A stretch of 24,236 nt of DNA from positions 1 through 24,236 of the IMG/VR virus record IMGVR_UViG_3300017763_000182. One strand, given 5' to 3'. The number at the start of each line of letters is the position of its first letter. The stretch's first letter is position 1. Positions 1-7,529 of this stretch are shown one piece after another. The notes under the pieces are model-generated. The model searched no databases, was not told the origin of the DNA, and saw only the letters and a list, made by a program, of their open reading frames with translations. Both the position numbers and the translations under genes were made by a program. Source of the DNA: a virus.

Positions 1-182
1 ACAGCTTCAACAATAGCAGTGGTATAGGCTTGTAGCACAACTTCGCGCTCACTAATCTGCATCTGCAATCGGCTTATTTCTTGACGTAACTCGTTTACAC
101 GAGCAATGTGCGCCTGAGTCTCTACAGCAAGCTCTGATACGTTATGCTCTTCTTCGTTGATTGTTACTGTTTGTTCGCTCAT
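1..182 (-). CDS. N-terminal part of a small coiled-coil protein, unknown function (runs off the left edge)
   Basis: An ATG at 180-182 overlaps the TGA of the upstream gene in an ATGA arrangement. The frame then stays open for 60 codons to the window edge, so the 3' end is missing. The visible protein starts MSEQTVTINEEEHNVSEL. It is acidic at first, then turns into a heptad-like helix (VNELRQEISRLQMQISER), suggesting a coiled coil. It has no signal peptide or membrane segment. Its place at the end of the fibre module would fit a small virion or lysis-associated protein, but nothing in the sequence proves a role. The overlap, good codon structure and the same strand as all neighbours make it a real gene. 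Confidence 0.7.
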   Translation of the reverse strand, partial: MSEQTVTINEEEHNVSELAVETQAHIARVNELRQEISRLQMQISEREVVLQAYTTAIVEA

Positions 183-421
183 GATGCTGTATACCCGTTC
201 CCTGCTGTAATAGCTGCGTTAATTGCGGTCATAGATTCACTACCCCAATCATCTTTAGCTACCATAAGCTCTAGGTGCTGGGTGTTACGGTCTACACAGT
301 CTTGACGGTCTTCTGCTGACTTATCAGCCATTTGATTACCTGCAATAACTGCGGTGATTAGGTCTACACTGTCACCCATTGCTGAGTAGTCTTGTGCGAT
401 TTGTTCTGCTTCTCTAGTCAT
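179..421 (-). CDS. Small conserved marine-phage protein of unknown function (80 aa)
   Basis: This is an 80-residue acidic protein starting MTREAEQIAQDYSAMGDSVD. An AAGGA motif sits about 7 bases before the ATG. I recall similar proteins (AMGDSVDLI, CVDRN..HLELMVAK.DW) in marine phage contigs, always without an assigned function. It follows the 524-residue fibre by 4 bases and overlaps the next gene by 4. The second half, KDDWGSESMTAINAAI, resembles the pattern DDWSGES in the 85-residue protein that follows the other fibre pair. It could be a fibre assembly helper or a minor virion protein, but that is inference from position only. Confidence 0.75.
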   Translation of the reverse strand: MTREAEQIAQDYSAMGDSVDLITAVIAGNQMADKSAEDRQDCVDRNTQHLELMVAKDDWGSESMTAINAAITAGNGYTAS

Positions 422-425
422 TGGT

Positions 426-2000
426 TTATCCTTCTAAGGTTTCTATTCTTGCGGTGAGTGCTGTGATTAGTGCGCTTTGTTCTTGGATGGCTTTGACAAG
501 TACAGGAATCAAGGCTGCTTCAGCTACTTCTTGAGAACCATCATCTCTATCGTCCCAAAGTCTAAATCCATCTTTGATACTGTCATCTGCATCAATAGCT
601 GCTTTAACTTCTTGGGCTATAAAGCCGTGATTGGTTTGGGTGTTCTTGAAGACTTCAGTTGAGTCAGCCTCATAAGCATTGAAAGTTTCTGGAAGTTCAC
701 CAAGAGTTTTGTACTTCCAAGTGCGAGGCTGTAAAGCATTGATGAAGCTAAGACCTGCTGTAGAGTCTGCAATATCTTTTTTGTAGCGTTCGTCAGATAC
801 TGTTGCCCATGTAATGTTACCGTGTGCGGCTCTGATGTCGTTAGTGGCAACACCAATCGTGGTATAACCACCTTCCGAAGATATGTCATGCCCAAAAGCA
901 TTAGCAAGTGTTGTAGTTCCCCCCGGAGTTCGTGCATAAGACCCAACTATTGTATTACCATTACCACTAACTAAGTTGGTTGTATGACTTGCTGCGCTGT
1001 ATCCAATGATTACGTTATAAGCAGCAGTAGTCATAAAGTCTCCAGCATCAGAGCCTATTACAACATTTTGTATGCCTGTGGTGTTTACGGTTAAAGCTGA
1101 CATACCCACAGCTACGTTTCTGTCGCCTGTAGTGTTTGCGAACATAGAAGCATAACCAACTGCTGTGTTGTTAGCTGCGGTATTATTAGTAAGAGATTGA
1201 GAACCTAAAGCAGTGTTTTGATTTCCAGAAGCCGTACTTAAAGCGAAATAACCTAGTGATGTGTTGTTATTAGCTGAAGTACTTGCATCACCTGCACCAG
1301 AGCCTACCGCAGTGTTTTGAACGCCTGTTGTGTTATGATACCCAGCTTGACTACCAAGGAAGGTGTTATTAGTACCCGTGGTGCTGGAAAAACCTGATGA
1401 GAAGCCAACTGCTGTGTTGTGAGTATCGGTTGCTCCTGTAAAGTTTTGTGCTTGTAGTGCTTGTCTACCTATTGCTACAGATGTATTTCCTTTTGTATCG
1501 GAACCAAGAGCATTATTACCAATAGCAATATTAGCCGCCCCTGTAGTAAAAGCATCCCCTGCGGCTACACCAACGGCTACGTTATCTGCGCCTGTGGTGT
1601 TTGCGAGTAAAGCATTTCTACCAACTGCGGTGTTGTTAGATGCTGTAGTATTACTACCCAAAGCACCCGTACCCACCGCAACATTATCAGCGCCTGTGGT
1701 GTTAACGTCTAAAGAAACGTAACCAACTGCAACATTGTTTGTTCCTGTGGTGGTTCCGGTTAGAGCACTAGATCCAACGGCTGTGTTGCCCGTTCCGGTA
1801 GTAATTGCATCACCAGCAAGACCGCCGATGAGCGTATTCTGGGTTCCCGTGGTGACTGCAGTACCCGCAGCACTACCAATGGCTACGTTGTTTGATGCAC
1901 CAGAAGCAATACTATCCAGTGCAGTATCACCTACTGCTACGTTATTTGTACCTGTGGGGAGGTTGCCTAATAAGCCACCTGTAACTTTAGTTAAAGCCAT
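426..2000 (-). CDS. Tail fibre with YadA-head-like repeats and C-terminal S74 intramolecular chaperone (524 aa)
   Basis: This is a probable receptor-binding fibre. Residues about 15-375 are a run of 14-16-residue repeats of the form N-N-V-A-V-G-x-x-A-L-x-x-x-T-T-G. These resemble the head repeats of trimeric adhesins such as YadA, which form left-handed parallel beta-roll trimers. Residues about 398-524 carry an S74 domain with SDERYKKD (Ser, and Lys five residues later, the expected self-cleavage pair), GFIAQEV and a C-terminal helix PVLVKAIQEQSALI. In known S74 fibres this domain guides trimer folding and then cuts itself off. The N-terminus, MALTKVTGGLLGN, shares MALTK with the 273-residue fibre-like protein upstream. 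Shine-Dalgarno AAGGAG lies 8 bases before the ATG. Receptor specificity cannot be predicted. Confidence 0.9.
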   Translation of the reverse strand: MALTKVTGGLLGNLPTGTNNVAVGDTALDSIASGASNNVAIGSAAGTAVTTGTQNTLIGGLAGDAITTGTGNTAVGSSALTGTTTGTNNVAVGYVSLDVNTTGADNVAVGTGALGSNTTASNNTAVGRNALLANTTGADNVAVGVAAGDAFTTGAANIAIGNNALGSDTKGNTSVAIGRQALQAQNFTGATDTHNTAVGFSSGFSSTTGTNNTFLGSQAGYHNTTGVQNTAVGSGAGDASTSANNNTSLGYFALSTASGNQNTALGSQSLTNNTAANNTAVGYASMFANTTGDRNVAVGMSALTVNTTGIQNVVIGSDAGDFMTTAAYNVIIGYSAASHTTNLVSGNGNTIVGSYARTPGGTTTLANAFGHDISSEGGYTTIGVATNDIRAAHGNITWATVSDERYKKDIADSTAGLSFINALQPRTWKYKTLGELPETFNAYEADSTEVFKNTQTNHGFIAQEVKAAIDADDSIKDGFRLWDDRDDGSQEVAEAALIPVLVKAIQEQSALITALTARIETLEG

Positions 2001-2002
2001 GC

Positions 2003-2260
2003 TTAAACTCCTTGAGCGGCTTGTGCAGCATTGTAAGCTGCAATAGCTTCTGTAGTATGAAAAGTATTACACATAGCCTGAACCTCTGTAGATTCACCAG
2101 ACCAATCGTCCGTTGGGCCTACTGTGTGACGATGGAATGTTCTACTGATCTCTACATCATCTCTGCTAATTACTGTAGCTGTACGGACTTGGATAACTTT
2201 CCAGCCGCCCATATCTACTACTTCAATTTTGTCTTGTACTGTTGCTTCTGAAAGTGCCAT
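2003..2260 (-). CDS. Small conserved marine-phage protein of unknown function (85 aa)
   Basis: This 85-residue protein starts MALSEATVQDKIEVVDMGGW and contains VIQVRTATVISRDDVE and FHRHTVGPTDDW. I recognise the VQDKIEVVxMGGWKVIQVRTAT pattern from marine phage and cyanophage contigs, where it has no assigned function. The first half is predicted beta-rich and the end is an Ala-rich helix. An AGGAG site sits 7 bases before the ATG. It ends 2 bases before the 524-residue fibre begins, so it is probably translated in concert with it. A fibre-associated or fibre-assembly role is plausible but unproven. Confidence 0.8.
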   Translation of the reverse strand: MALSEATVQDKIEVVDMGGWKVIQVRTATVISRDDVEISRTFHRHTVGPTDDWSGESTEVQAMCNTFHTTEAIAAYNAAQAAQGV

Positions 2261-2289
2261 GTTTATCTCCTGTTGGTATGGACTGTCTG

Positions 2290-2309
2290 ACCCTAGAATC
2301 CACTAGGGT
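2290..2309 (-). other. Intergenic hairpin without U-tract
   Basis: A perfect 7-base-pair stem (ACCCTAG/CTAGGGT) with a 6-base loop begins at the stop codon of the 273-residue fibre-like gene. Neither strand has a run of T after it, so it is not a standard Rho-independent terminator. It may stabilise the 3' end of a processed transcript or may be chance. Confidence 0.35.
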
Positions 2310-3130
2310 TATAAATTTGTTTCGTAGGTAAAGCTAAAAATAAAATCATAAGAACCGTTAACTTCATTCACATTTAATTGGTTAAAACTACCTCCCGCTG
2401 TGCTGTAAAAATAAACCTCATTGGTACTTGGGCCTACATAGCAAGAAAGTGCCGCCCCTGACTTTAATGAAGTACCTCCATAAAAAACCGCACCTGTCGC
2501 TGTAGCAGCTGTTGCGGGCGTTGCGAACGGCAGAGTAAAACGCAAAGCAGAAGAATTAGATGTTCCTGTCCATGTAACCCTAGCAAGAATGTTGACCACG
2601 CGGCCAATTTTGGTATAACGCATTGATGGGCCGTATCCTGAAGCATTTACCCCCGCACTCACTGTACTAAACGCGCCTTCTTCATAGTCATCCAGCGTAT
2701 TACCCGCAGCATAAACACCCGCGCCTGTTCCTAGCGTCACACCAGCAGGAACGATAAGTTGACCTGCTTCTTTAATGCGTACTTTTTCCGATTGACTTGA
2801 ACCTGTTAGAAAATTCATGTCTCCTGAGCTGGCAATATTCATAATTTCAGGGGAAGCACCGTGGTCATACCCAATAAATCCACGATACGCTGCTGATCCA
2901 GACGTACCATCAGCAAACATCAAATAGGTTTTTTCAGTAGTGGCGGATTCAATAGTAATACCCCCTTCGTCTGCCGCAGCAACTACAAGGTTTTCAGCGT
3001 AGTAGTCAGCGGGATTTGTGACACCTAAGCCAACATTTTCTGAACTATCAATAGTAATCGCAGTGGCATTACCTCCGTCCACAATACTTGGAGTACTTGA
3101 CAGTTCTATAGGGGTTTTTGTTAAAGCCAT
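2309..3130 (-). CDS. Tail-fibre-like protein without chaperone domain (273 aa)
   Basis: The N-terminus (MALTKTPIELSSTPSIVDGG, then AITIDSSENVGLGVTNP) is a common start of marine phage fibre proteins. Around residues 145-180 it has LDDYEEGAFS followed by YTKIGRVVNI, a pattern that in many phage fibres opens a beta-sandwich tip domain. The remaining 90 residues look all-beta. No SDxRxK motif or C-terminal helix is present, so it lacks the S74 chaperone found in its two neighbours. It is coupled to the upstream fibre by a TAATG overlap, with GGAG ahead. It may be a fibre tip or a second, shorter tail fibre. The fibre-like assignment is by family resemblance; the exact place in the particle is unknown. 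Confidence 0.75.
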   Translation of the reverse strand: MALTKTPIELSSTPSIVDGGNATAITIDSSENVGLGVTNPADYYAENLVVAAADEGGITIESATTEKTYLMFADGTSGSAAYRGFIGYDHGASPEIMNIASSGDMNFLTGSSQSEKVRIKEAGQLIVPAGVTLGTGAGVYAAGNTLDDYEEGAFSTVSAGVNASGYGPSMRYTKIGRVVNILARVTWTGTSNSSALRFTLPFATPATAATATGAVFYGGTSLKSGAALSCYVGPSTNEVYFYSTAGGSFNQLNVNEVNGSYDFIFSFTYETNL

Positions 3131-6096
3131 TAGTTGTTCTCCAGTGCTGTTAGTCTTGTAGTCAGGTCAGTTATTGCTGCTGCCTGTGATTCAATTAAGG
3201 CTTGTTGTTCTTGGATTGCTTTGACAAGGATTGGTACAAAATTTTCATACTGTAACCCGTACTGTTTACCGTCCTCAGTTAGATTTGATACAAGGTTTGT
3301 CTTGTCAGAAATTTTATATCCAGCAGCTTCTTCAAGAGCTATAACTTCTTGTGCTCTAAAACCAATGTCCAACCAATCTTCTTTGTGAGTACCGTCTGGT
3401 GTCTGAGCAGCAAGATCATAGTCATCAGCAGTCTTGTCACCATACTTAGAACGCTTGTCCCACTTGTAGGTAACAGGTGCTAGGGCTTTTACAAAGTCTA
3501 GGCCAAGGTCTAGGTCTGTGAAGTCAGTTTTATCCCGCTCGTCAGATGCTGAAATAGTCTGTACTTGAGCATAAATAGCAGCAATATTTTCATCGCCAAG
3601 AACTACATTATTACTGTGCGTAGTAATATTACCGCCGGGGCTACCTGAGCGTCCTGCATCGTGACCTAATAAAAGATTATTAGAGCCGGTTGTTAGTGAG
3701 GCACCAGCCTGTATACCAATGAGGGTATTGCTACTACCTGTAGTAACTGCTGAGCCTGCAGTGCGTCCAACCGCAGTATTACTTGCTGCACCATTCTGAG
3801 TTTTAAGCGCCTCACGGCCTATGGCTACGTTGTTGGCTGATGTTGTTTCAGCGCCTAAAGCATTGACCCCGATTGCAACATTTTGACCGCCTGTAGTCAG
3901 AGCATCACCAGCAAGACTACCGATGAGAGTGTTCTCAGTTGCCGTGGTGACTGACGCACCTGCATCGTATCCCACTGCTGTGTTGTAAACATTTGTTGCC
4001 GAAGTAAAGTTTTGATTCTGTAAAACACCATAGCCTACCGCAACTGACCTTGAACCAAGAGTGTCTGTAGTTAGTGCTGAACGCCCTAAAGCCGTGTTTC
4101 GGTCTGCATCAGTAAAAGCATCACCAGCACGCGCTCCAATTAAGGTGTTGTTTACGCCCGTGGTTATTGCCCCACCTGCGTTAAAACCAAAGGCTGAGTT
4201 AAAAGCATCAGTGGCTGAAGTAAAGTTTTGAGTTTGCAGTGCAGAGTTACCAACCGCTGTGCTGCTTGAGCCTTTTGAATCATTGCCCAAAGCAGACTTT
4301 CCAATGGCTGTATTAAAAGAACCTACATCAGAATTATCTAAAGCCGCATACCCAATAGCTACGTTCTCATCACCCGTAGTTAAATCAGTACCTGCTTCAT
4401 CGCCCACGACCACGTTGTAGTTGCCGCCAGAGGCTATGGAGTTACCTGCGTTGACACCTGCTACAAAGTTAGACGTTCCTGACGTAGTAGTAATTAAATC
4501 ACCAGTAACGGTTAAACTGCTTGGCGTAACCAAAGCACCAGACAACTTATCAGACGTAACACTGCCATCTGTAGGGGTGTTTACATCTAACTGGTTCATC
4601 GTCATTACTTCAACCGCCGTCCCCAAGGGTGGCGCAGTGCTGAAGGTTAATGTAGTCCCAGAAATGCTGTAGGTGTCTTTGTGCTGGTAAGTACCATCTA
4701 TATAAACCTGTGTGTTGTTTTCGTTTACAGGTGCTAAAGAAAGCGTGAGGGTAGTATCTGATCCGTCACCCGTCATCGTGTCGCTATTCAGATTAGTACC
4801 TGAGATAGCAGACGCGACTGAGTAGATTAAAATACTTCGTCCATTAGCTGGCGCAGAAGCAAAAGTTAAAGTAGTTGTGCCGCTTGCCGTAGCAATCGAA
4901 TACGCAGCTTGCTGTTGAAAAACACCTTCTATAAAAACTAATAAATTGTCTTCAGATGTTACTACTTGAGACAGCGCGTAAGCAGTTGTAGAACCGTTGC
5001 CGGTAAAACTATTGGTAGCAAATGTATTAGAACCGCCACCGCCTCCAATCTGGCCCCAATCGTCCGTATAGCCTTCAAATTGCTCTAAGGTGCTATTGTA
5101 CCGCAAGTATCCCGCCGCGCCCGTAGGACGCTGTGCAGTAGTTCCTACAGGCATATGTATCGCATCTGTAGCTGAACCAACATCTAGAGATACATCAGGG
5201 GAAGCGTTAAGAACACCTACGCGGTTAGTGGTAGAATTTACCTTTAGCGTATTCGTGTCAATGGTGAGGTCGCCAGAAACAGCCAGCGAAGTCAGCGTAC
5301 CTACACTTGTAACATTCGCTTGTGCCGCAGTAGCTAACGTACCTGTTATCGTTCCTGAAACAGTTACTCCGCTAGAAGTAACTTCTAATTTGGTTGCGCC
5401 ACCAGTTTGTAACTGTAATGTGCCAGTACCGTTGTCGTTAATTATAGAGTTACTGGCATTGTGAAATATTTCTAAATCATTACCTGCACCAAACACCGCT
5501 TTCGATGCATCCGCAAACGCTAAAGCATTAGCAGAAGAATCCCATACAGCGTTACTAGACGCGCCTGTAAGCGTTAAATCATCACCAGATGAAATAACAA
5601 GGCCCGTTCCACCAGAGGTATTACCTGCGACAAGAACTTCAGCAAGCGTATCTGTAACGCCCGGATCAACCTTTAACATAGCATCAACAACTGCTGCGCC
5701 AGAACCTGCACCGTCTAAATAAACAACAGCAGTTTTTCCAGTAGCAATAGTGACGTTAGCACCAGAACCTTGGCTTATAGCAATACTTTGTGAGCCGGTA
5801 GTCGCGTTCTCAATAAACATTACGCGAGAAATAGTGTTTGGCCCAATAGTCAGTGTGCGTGTTGCTGACAAAGTGGCGGAGGATGTAACTTTAAAATACA
5901 TTGCACGCGCTGGATCTGAAGAACCATCCGCTACAGTAGTTGTTGCATCCGCGTCAGAACTGAAACAATCTTGAGTATTGTACCCAAGAGCCTCACCAAT
6001 CAGTTCTAAATTAGTGTTTGTACTTGTGCCCCATGTTCCGCTTTCATCGCCTGTGGCAATCTCTTTTAAGCGTAAATCATTAACGTAAGTTGCCAT
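3130..6096 (-). CDS. Long tail fibre with adhesin-head repeats and C-terminal S74 chaperone (988 aa)
   Basis: This is the largest fibre of the window. The N-terminus, NDLRLKEIATGDESGTWGTS, is a conserved start in marine phage fibres and probably anchors to the tail. Residues about 200-260 hold a shaft segment (LEIFHNASNSII, then LEVTSSGVTVSGTI). Residues about 360-510 hold two copies of a beta domain starting FTGNGSTT and MTGDGSDTT, each with a VFIEGV/VYIDGT strand and a final SAPANG or TAPPLG. Residues about 545-830 are YadA-head-like repeats (N-T-A-V-G-x-x-A-L). From about 848 an S74 domain follows, with SDERDK (Ser and Lys of the self-cleavage pair), GFRAQEV, YENFVPILVKAIQEQQ and a terminal coiled coil. 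A GAGG site lies inside the end of the previous gene. The receptor is unknown. Confidence 0.92.
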   Translation of the reverse strand: MATYVNDLRLKEIATGDESGTWGTSTNTNLELIGEALGYNTQDCFSSDADATTTVADGSSDPARAMYFKVTSSATLSATRTLTIGPNTISRVMFIENATTGSQSIAISQGSGANVTIATGKTAVVYLDGAGSGAAVVDAMLKVDPGVTDTLAEVLVAGNTSGGTGLVISSGDDLTLTGASSNAVWDSSANALAFADASKAVFGAGNDLEIFHNASNSIINDNGTGTLQLQTGGATKLEVTSSGVTVSGTITGTLATAAQANVTSVGTLTSLAVSGDLTIDTNTLKVNSTTNRVGVLNASPDVSLDVGSATDAIHMPVGTTAQRPTGAAGYLRYNSTLEQFEGYTDDWGQIGGGGGSNTFATNSFTGNGSTTAYALSQVVTSEDNLLVFIEGVFQQQAAYSIATASGTTTLTFASAPANGRSILIYSVASAISGTNLNSDTMTGDGSDTTLTLSLAPVNENNTQVYIDGTYQHKDTYSISGTTLTFSTAPPLGTAVEVMTMNQLDVNTPTDGSVTSDKLSGALVTPSSLTVTGDLITTTSGTSNFVAGVNAGNSIASGGNYNVVVGDEAGTDLTTGDENVAIGYAALDNSDVGSFNTAIGKSALGNDSKGSSSTAVGNSALQTQNFTSATDAFNSAFGFNAGGAITTGVNNTLIGARAGDAFTDADRNTALGRSALTTDTLGSRSVAVGYGVLQNQNFTSATNVYNTAVGYDAGASVTTATENTLIGSLAGDALTTGGQNVAIGVNALGAETTSANNVAIGREALKTQNGAASNTAVGRTAGSAVTTGSSNTLIGIQAGASLTTGSNNLLLGHDAGRSGSPGGNITTHSNNVVLGDENIAAIYAQVQTISASDERDKTDFTDLDLGLDFVKALAPVTYKWDKRSKYGDKTADDYDLAAQTPDGTHKEDWLDIGFRAQEVIALEEAAGYKISDKTNLVSNLTEDGKQYGLQYENFVPILVKAIQEQQALIESQAAAITDLTTRLTALENN

Positions 6097-6795
6097 TTAA
6101 GCTACCTCTTCCCAATTAGGGTCTTGACTGTCTGAAACAGGTGACCAAGTAGGGTCTTGACTGTCTGCGACAGCCGACCAATTTGTTGTTTGACCGGGGA
6201 TAATAATACCCCATATATTTGGTGGAGAAATTTCTCCAGTACCACTAACCCCAATAACAGCAACATCGGCATTGGCTTGAGGCGATACCGTACCAACATT
6301 ACCAGTTCCTTGTACCCCTGCAACATCAATATAGTTGTTGAGCGCAAGCGTAACTGTGCCGATTGCCCCTGTTCCCGCAACGCCTGTAACAGCGAGGGTA
6401 TTATTTGATACGGGGATAACTGTGCCGATTGCCCCTGTACTTTCAACGCCTGTAACCGAAACATTAGCCGCAGCATCCACAGTGACAGTAGTGATTGCAC
6501 CCGTTCCCGAAACACCTGTAACTGCCGTATTTGCGGCAGCGGCAACAGTGACTGTTGTAACCGCGCCCGTTCCAACAACACCAGTGACGGAGGAGTTTGC
6601 GTCAGCGGTGACCGTAACCGAACCAATTGCACCCGTTCCCGAAGCGCCGGTAACAGAGACGTTAGCTTCAGCATCGACGGTAACTGTACCTGCGGCACTC
6701 GTTCCAGCAACACCAGTGACTGAGACAGGAAGGTCGCCTTCGCCCCACTCAAGTTGGCCCCAAGTGCCTCTGCCCCAACCATTAATGATTGCCAC
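6097..6795 (-). CDS. Beta-repeat virion protein, VTGVxGTGAIG repeats (232 aa)
   Basis: This gene uses a GTG start at 6793-6795, giving MAIINGWGRGTWGQLEWG, a start I recognise from marine phage proteins of unknown function. Residues about 24-185 are eight repeats of about 22 residues with core VSVTGVxGTGAIGTVTV, expected to fold as stacked beta strands. The C-terminus changes to a repeat of 11 residues, W-x-x-V-x-D-S-Q-D-P, in TNWSAVADSQDP, TWSPVSDSQDP and NWEEVA. It ends directly against the start of the long fibre, so a role at the tail tip or fibre base is plausible but inferred. A second frame is also open over the same span; it is rejected because it gives a Leu/Gln-rich nonsense-like protein. 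Confidence 0.85.
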   Translation of the reverse strand: MAIINGWGRGTWGQLEWGEGDLPVSVTGVAGTSAAGTVTVDAEANVSVTGASGTGAIGSVTVTADANSSVTGVVGTGAVTTVTVAAAANTAVTGVSGTGAITTVTVDAAANVSVTGVESTGAIGTVIPVSNNTLAVTGVAGTGAIGTVTLALNNYIDVAGVQGTGNVGTVSPQANADVAVIGVSGTGEISPPNIWGIIIPGQTTNWSAVADSQDPTWSPVSDSQDPNWEEVA

Positions 6796-6805
6796 ACGTT
6801 ATAAC

Positions 6806-7237
6806 CTATGCGATGCGAATAATCGCGTTAGATGCGTCAGCAGTAGGAAACTGAATAGTAAAGTCGCCAGCGGTAGATGTCTTATCACCACCAAATGCTA
6901 AAGAACATACCGCTGGGTCACCAGAAGCTGTGTCATTGTAAATCAACGCCCCATTAGCCGTAACTGTTACATTTGAAAACGTAAGATCAGCAAAGTCAGT
7001 AAAGCCCGTTGTTCCACTGCTAGATGGATTTACGTTAGTTAACGCCGAACCGCCAGCACTATAGTTTGTACCAGAAGTTTCGTTGGTAGACGAATACGCA
7101 GTTGTAGCCGCACCTAATGAAGCACTAGAGGTATATAAAGCCAGTTTAAAGCTGTTACCCCCAGACGCTAAAAAATTATGTTTTGCTTCTAACACTTCTT
7201 TTTTAAAAGAAGTACACATTGCCGTAGAAATAGCCAT
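6806..7237 (-). CDS. Conserved marine-phage virion protein, beta-rich (143 aa)
   Basis: The start MAISTAMCTSFKKEVLEAKH, followed by FKLALYTSSASLGAATTAYS, FTDFADLTFSNVTVTANG and FTIQFPTADASNAIIRIA, matches a very common marine phage protein family that I know only as hypothetical or structural. It is Ser/Thr/Gly-rich and predicted all-beta after an N-terminal helix. The ATG overlaps the stop of the previous gene (TAATG) with AGGAG ahead, so translation is coupled. Its place between the neck adaptors and the fibres suggests a tail component. No enzyme motif is visible. Confidence 0.85.
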   Translation of the reverse strand: MAISTAMCTSFKKEVLEAKHNFLASGGNSFKLALYTSSASLGAATTAYSSTNETSGTNYSAGGSALTNVNPSSSGTTGFTDFADLTFSNVTVTANGALIYNDTASGDPAVCSLAFGGDKTSTAGDFTIQFPTADASNAIIRIA

Positions 7238-7527
7238 TATAGACTCCTAATTATGTCTGCCATTTCTTTATGGCCTTGACGTTCTAATTCAGCGGTAAGG
7301 GTAGTCCTATCGCTCTTAATTGCTTCTTGGATGTAATGTAGGGTAGTAGCCTTTACCGCATCCTTGAACTCTTCCGCTTGTTGAGCGATTGCTGGGTGGC
7401 AATTTCCACCGACACTAACAATTCTATCCGCAGCCGTTTGCGCCCAAAACTCTGGAGAATGACCTCCATCATTAGTTACTGCGACAACTACGTTACCTAC
7501 TTCTAATCTAGGCGCTTGTAAAAACAC
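7237..7527 (-). CDS. Conserved small protein of unknown function (96 aa)
   Basis: A GTG start at 7525-7527 lies 2 bases after the stop of the adaptor gene, with a GGGGTG stretch ahead. The protein starts MFLQAPRLEVGNVVVAVTND and contains HSPEFWAQTAADRIVSVGG and HPAIAQQAEEFK. It has a short beta start and two or three long helices, ending DRTTLTAELERQGHKEMADI. I recognise the ADRIVSVG..HPAI pattern from marine phage contigs, where it remains unassigned. The position between the adaptor protein and a tail protein suggests a virion or tail-assembly role. No cofactor or catalytic motif is visible. Confidence 0.8.
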   Translation of the reverse strand: MFLQAPRLEVGNVVVAVTNDGGHSPEFWAQTAADRIVSVGGNCHPAIAQQAEEFKDAVKATTLHYIQEAIKSDRTTLTAELERQGHKEMADIIRSL

Positions 7528-7529
7528 GT

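Noticed and set aside
5090-5464. Plus-strand reading frame opposite the long fibre
   Set aside because: Antisense shadow of a fibre coding sequence with no plausible start signal or family resemblance.
426-6096. Diversity-generating retroelement acting on the fibres
   Set aside because: No reverse transcriptase or template repeat is seen; similarity between fibres is spread over structural repeats rather than adenine-directed variation.
6102-6797. A second long reading frame (231 codons) on the same strand over the beta-repeat gene
   Set aside because: It is open because the 22-residue repeats lack stops in that frame. The product is a Leu/Gln/Arg-rich sequence without a recognisable fold, whereas the main frame has a conserved marine-phage start and clear protein repeats.
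6335-6901. Plus-strand reading frame of 188 codons opposite the beta-repeat gene
   Set aside because: It is a mirror of the repeats (V-P-A-T-P-V-T-type). It crosses two real genes and has no family resemblance.
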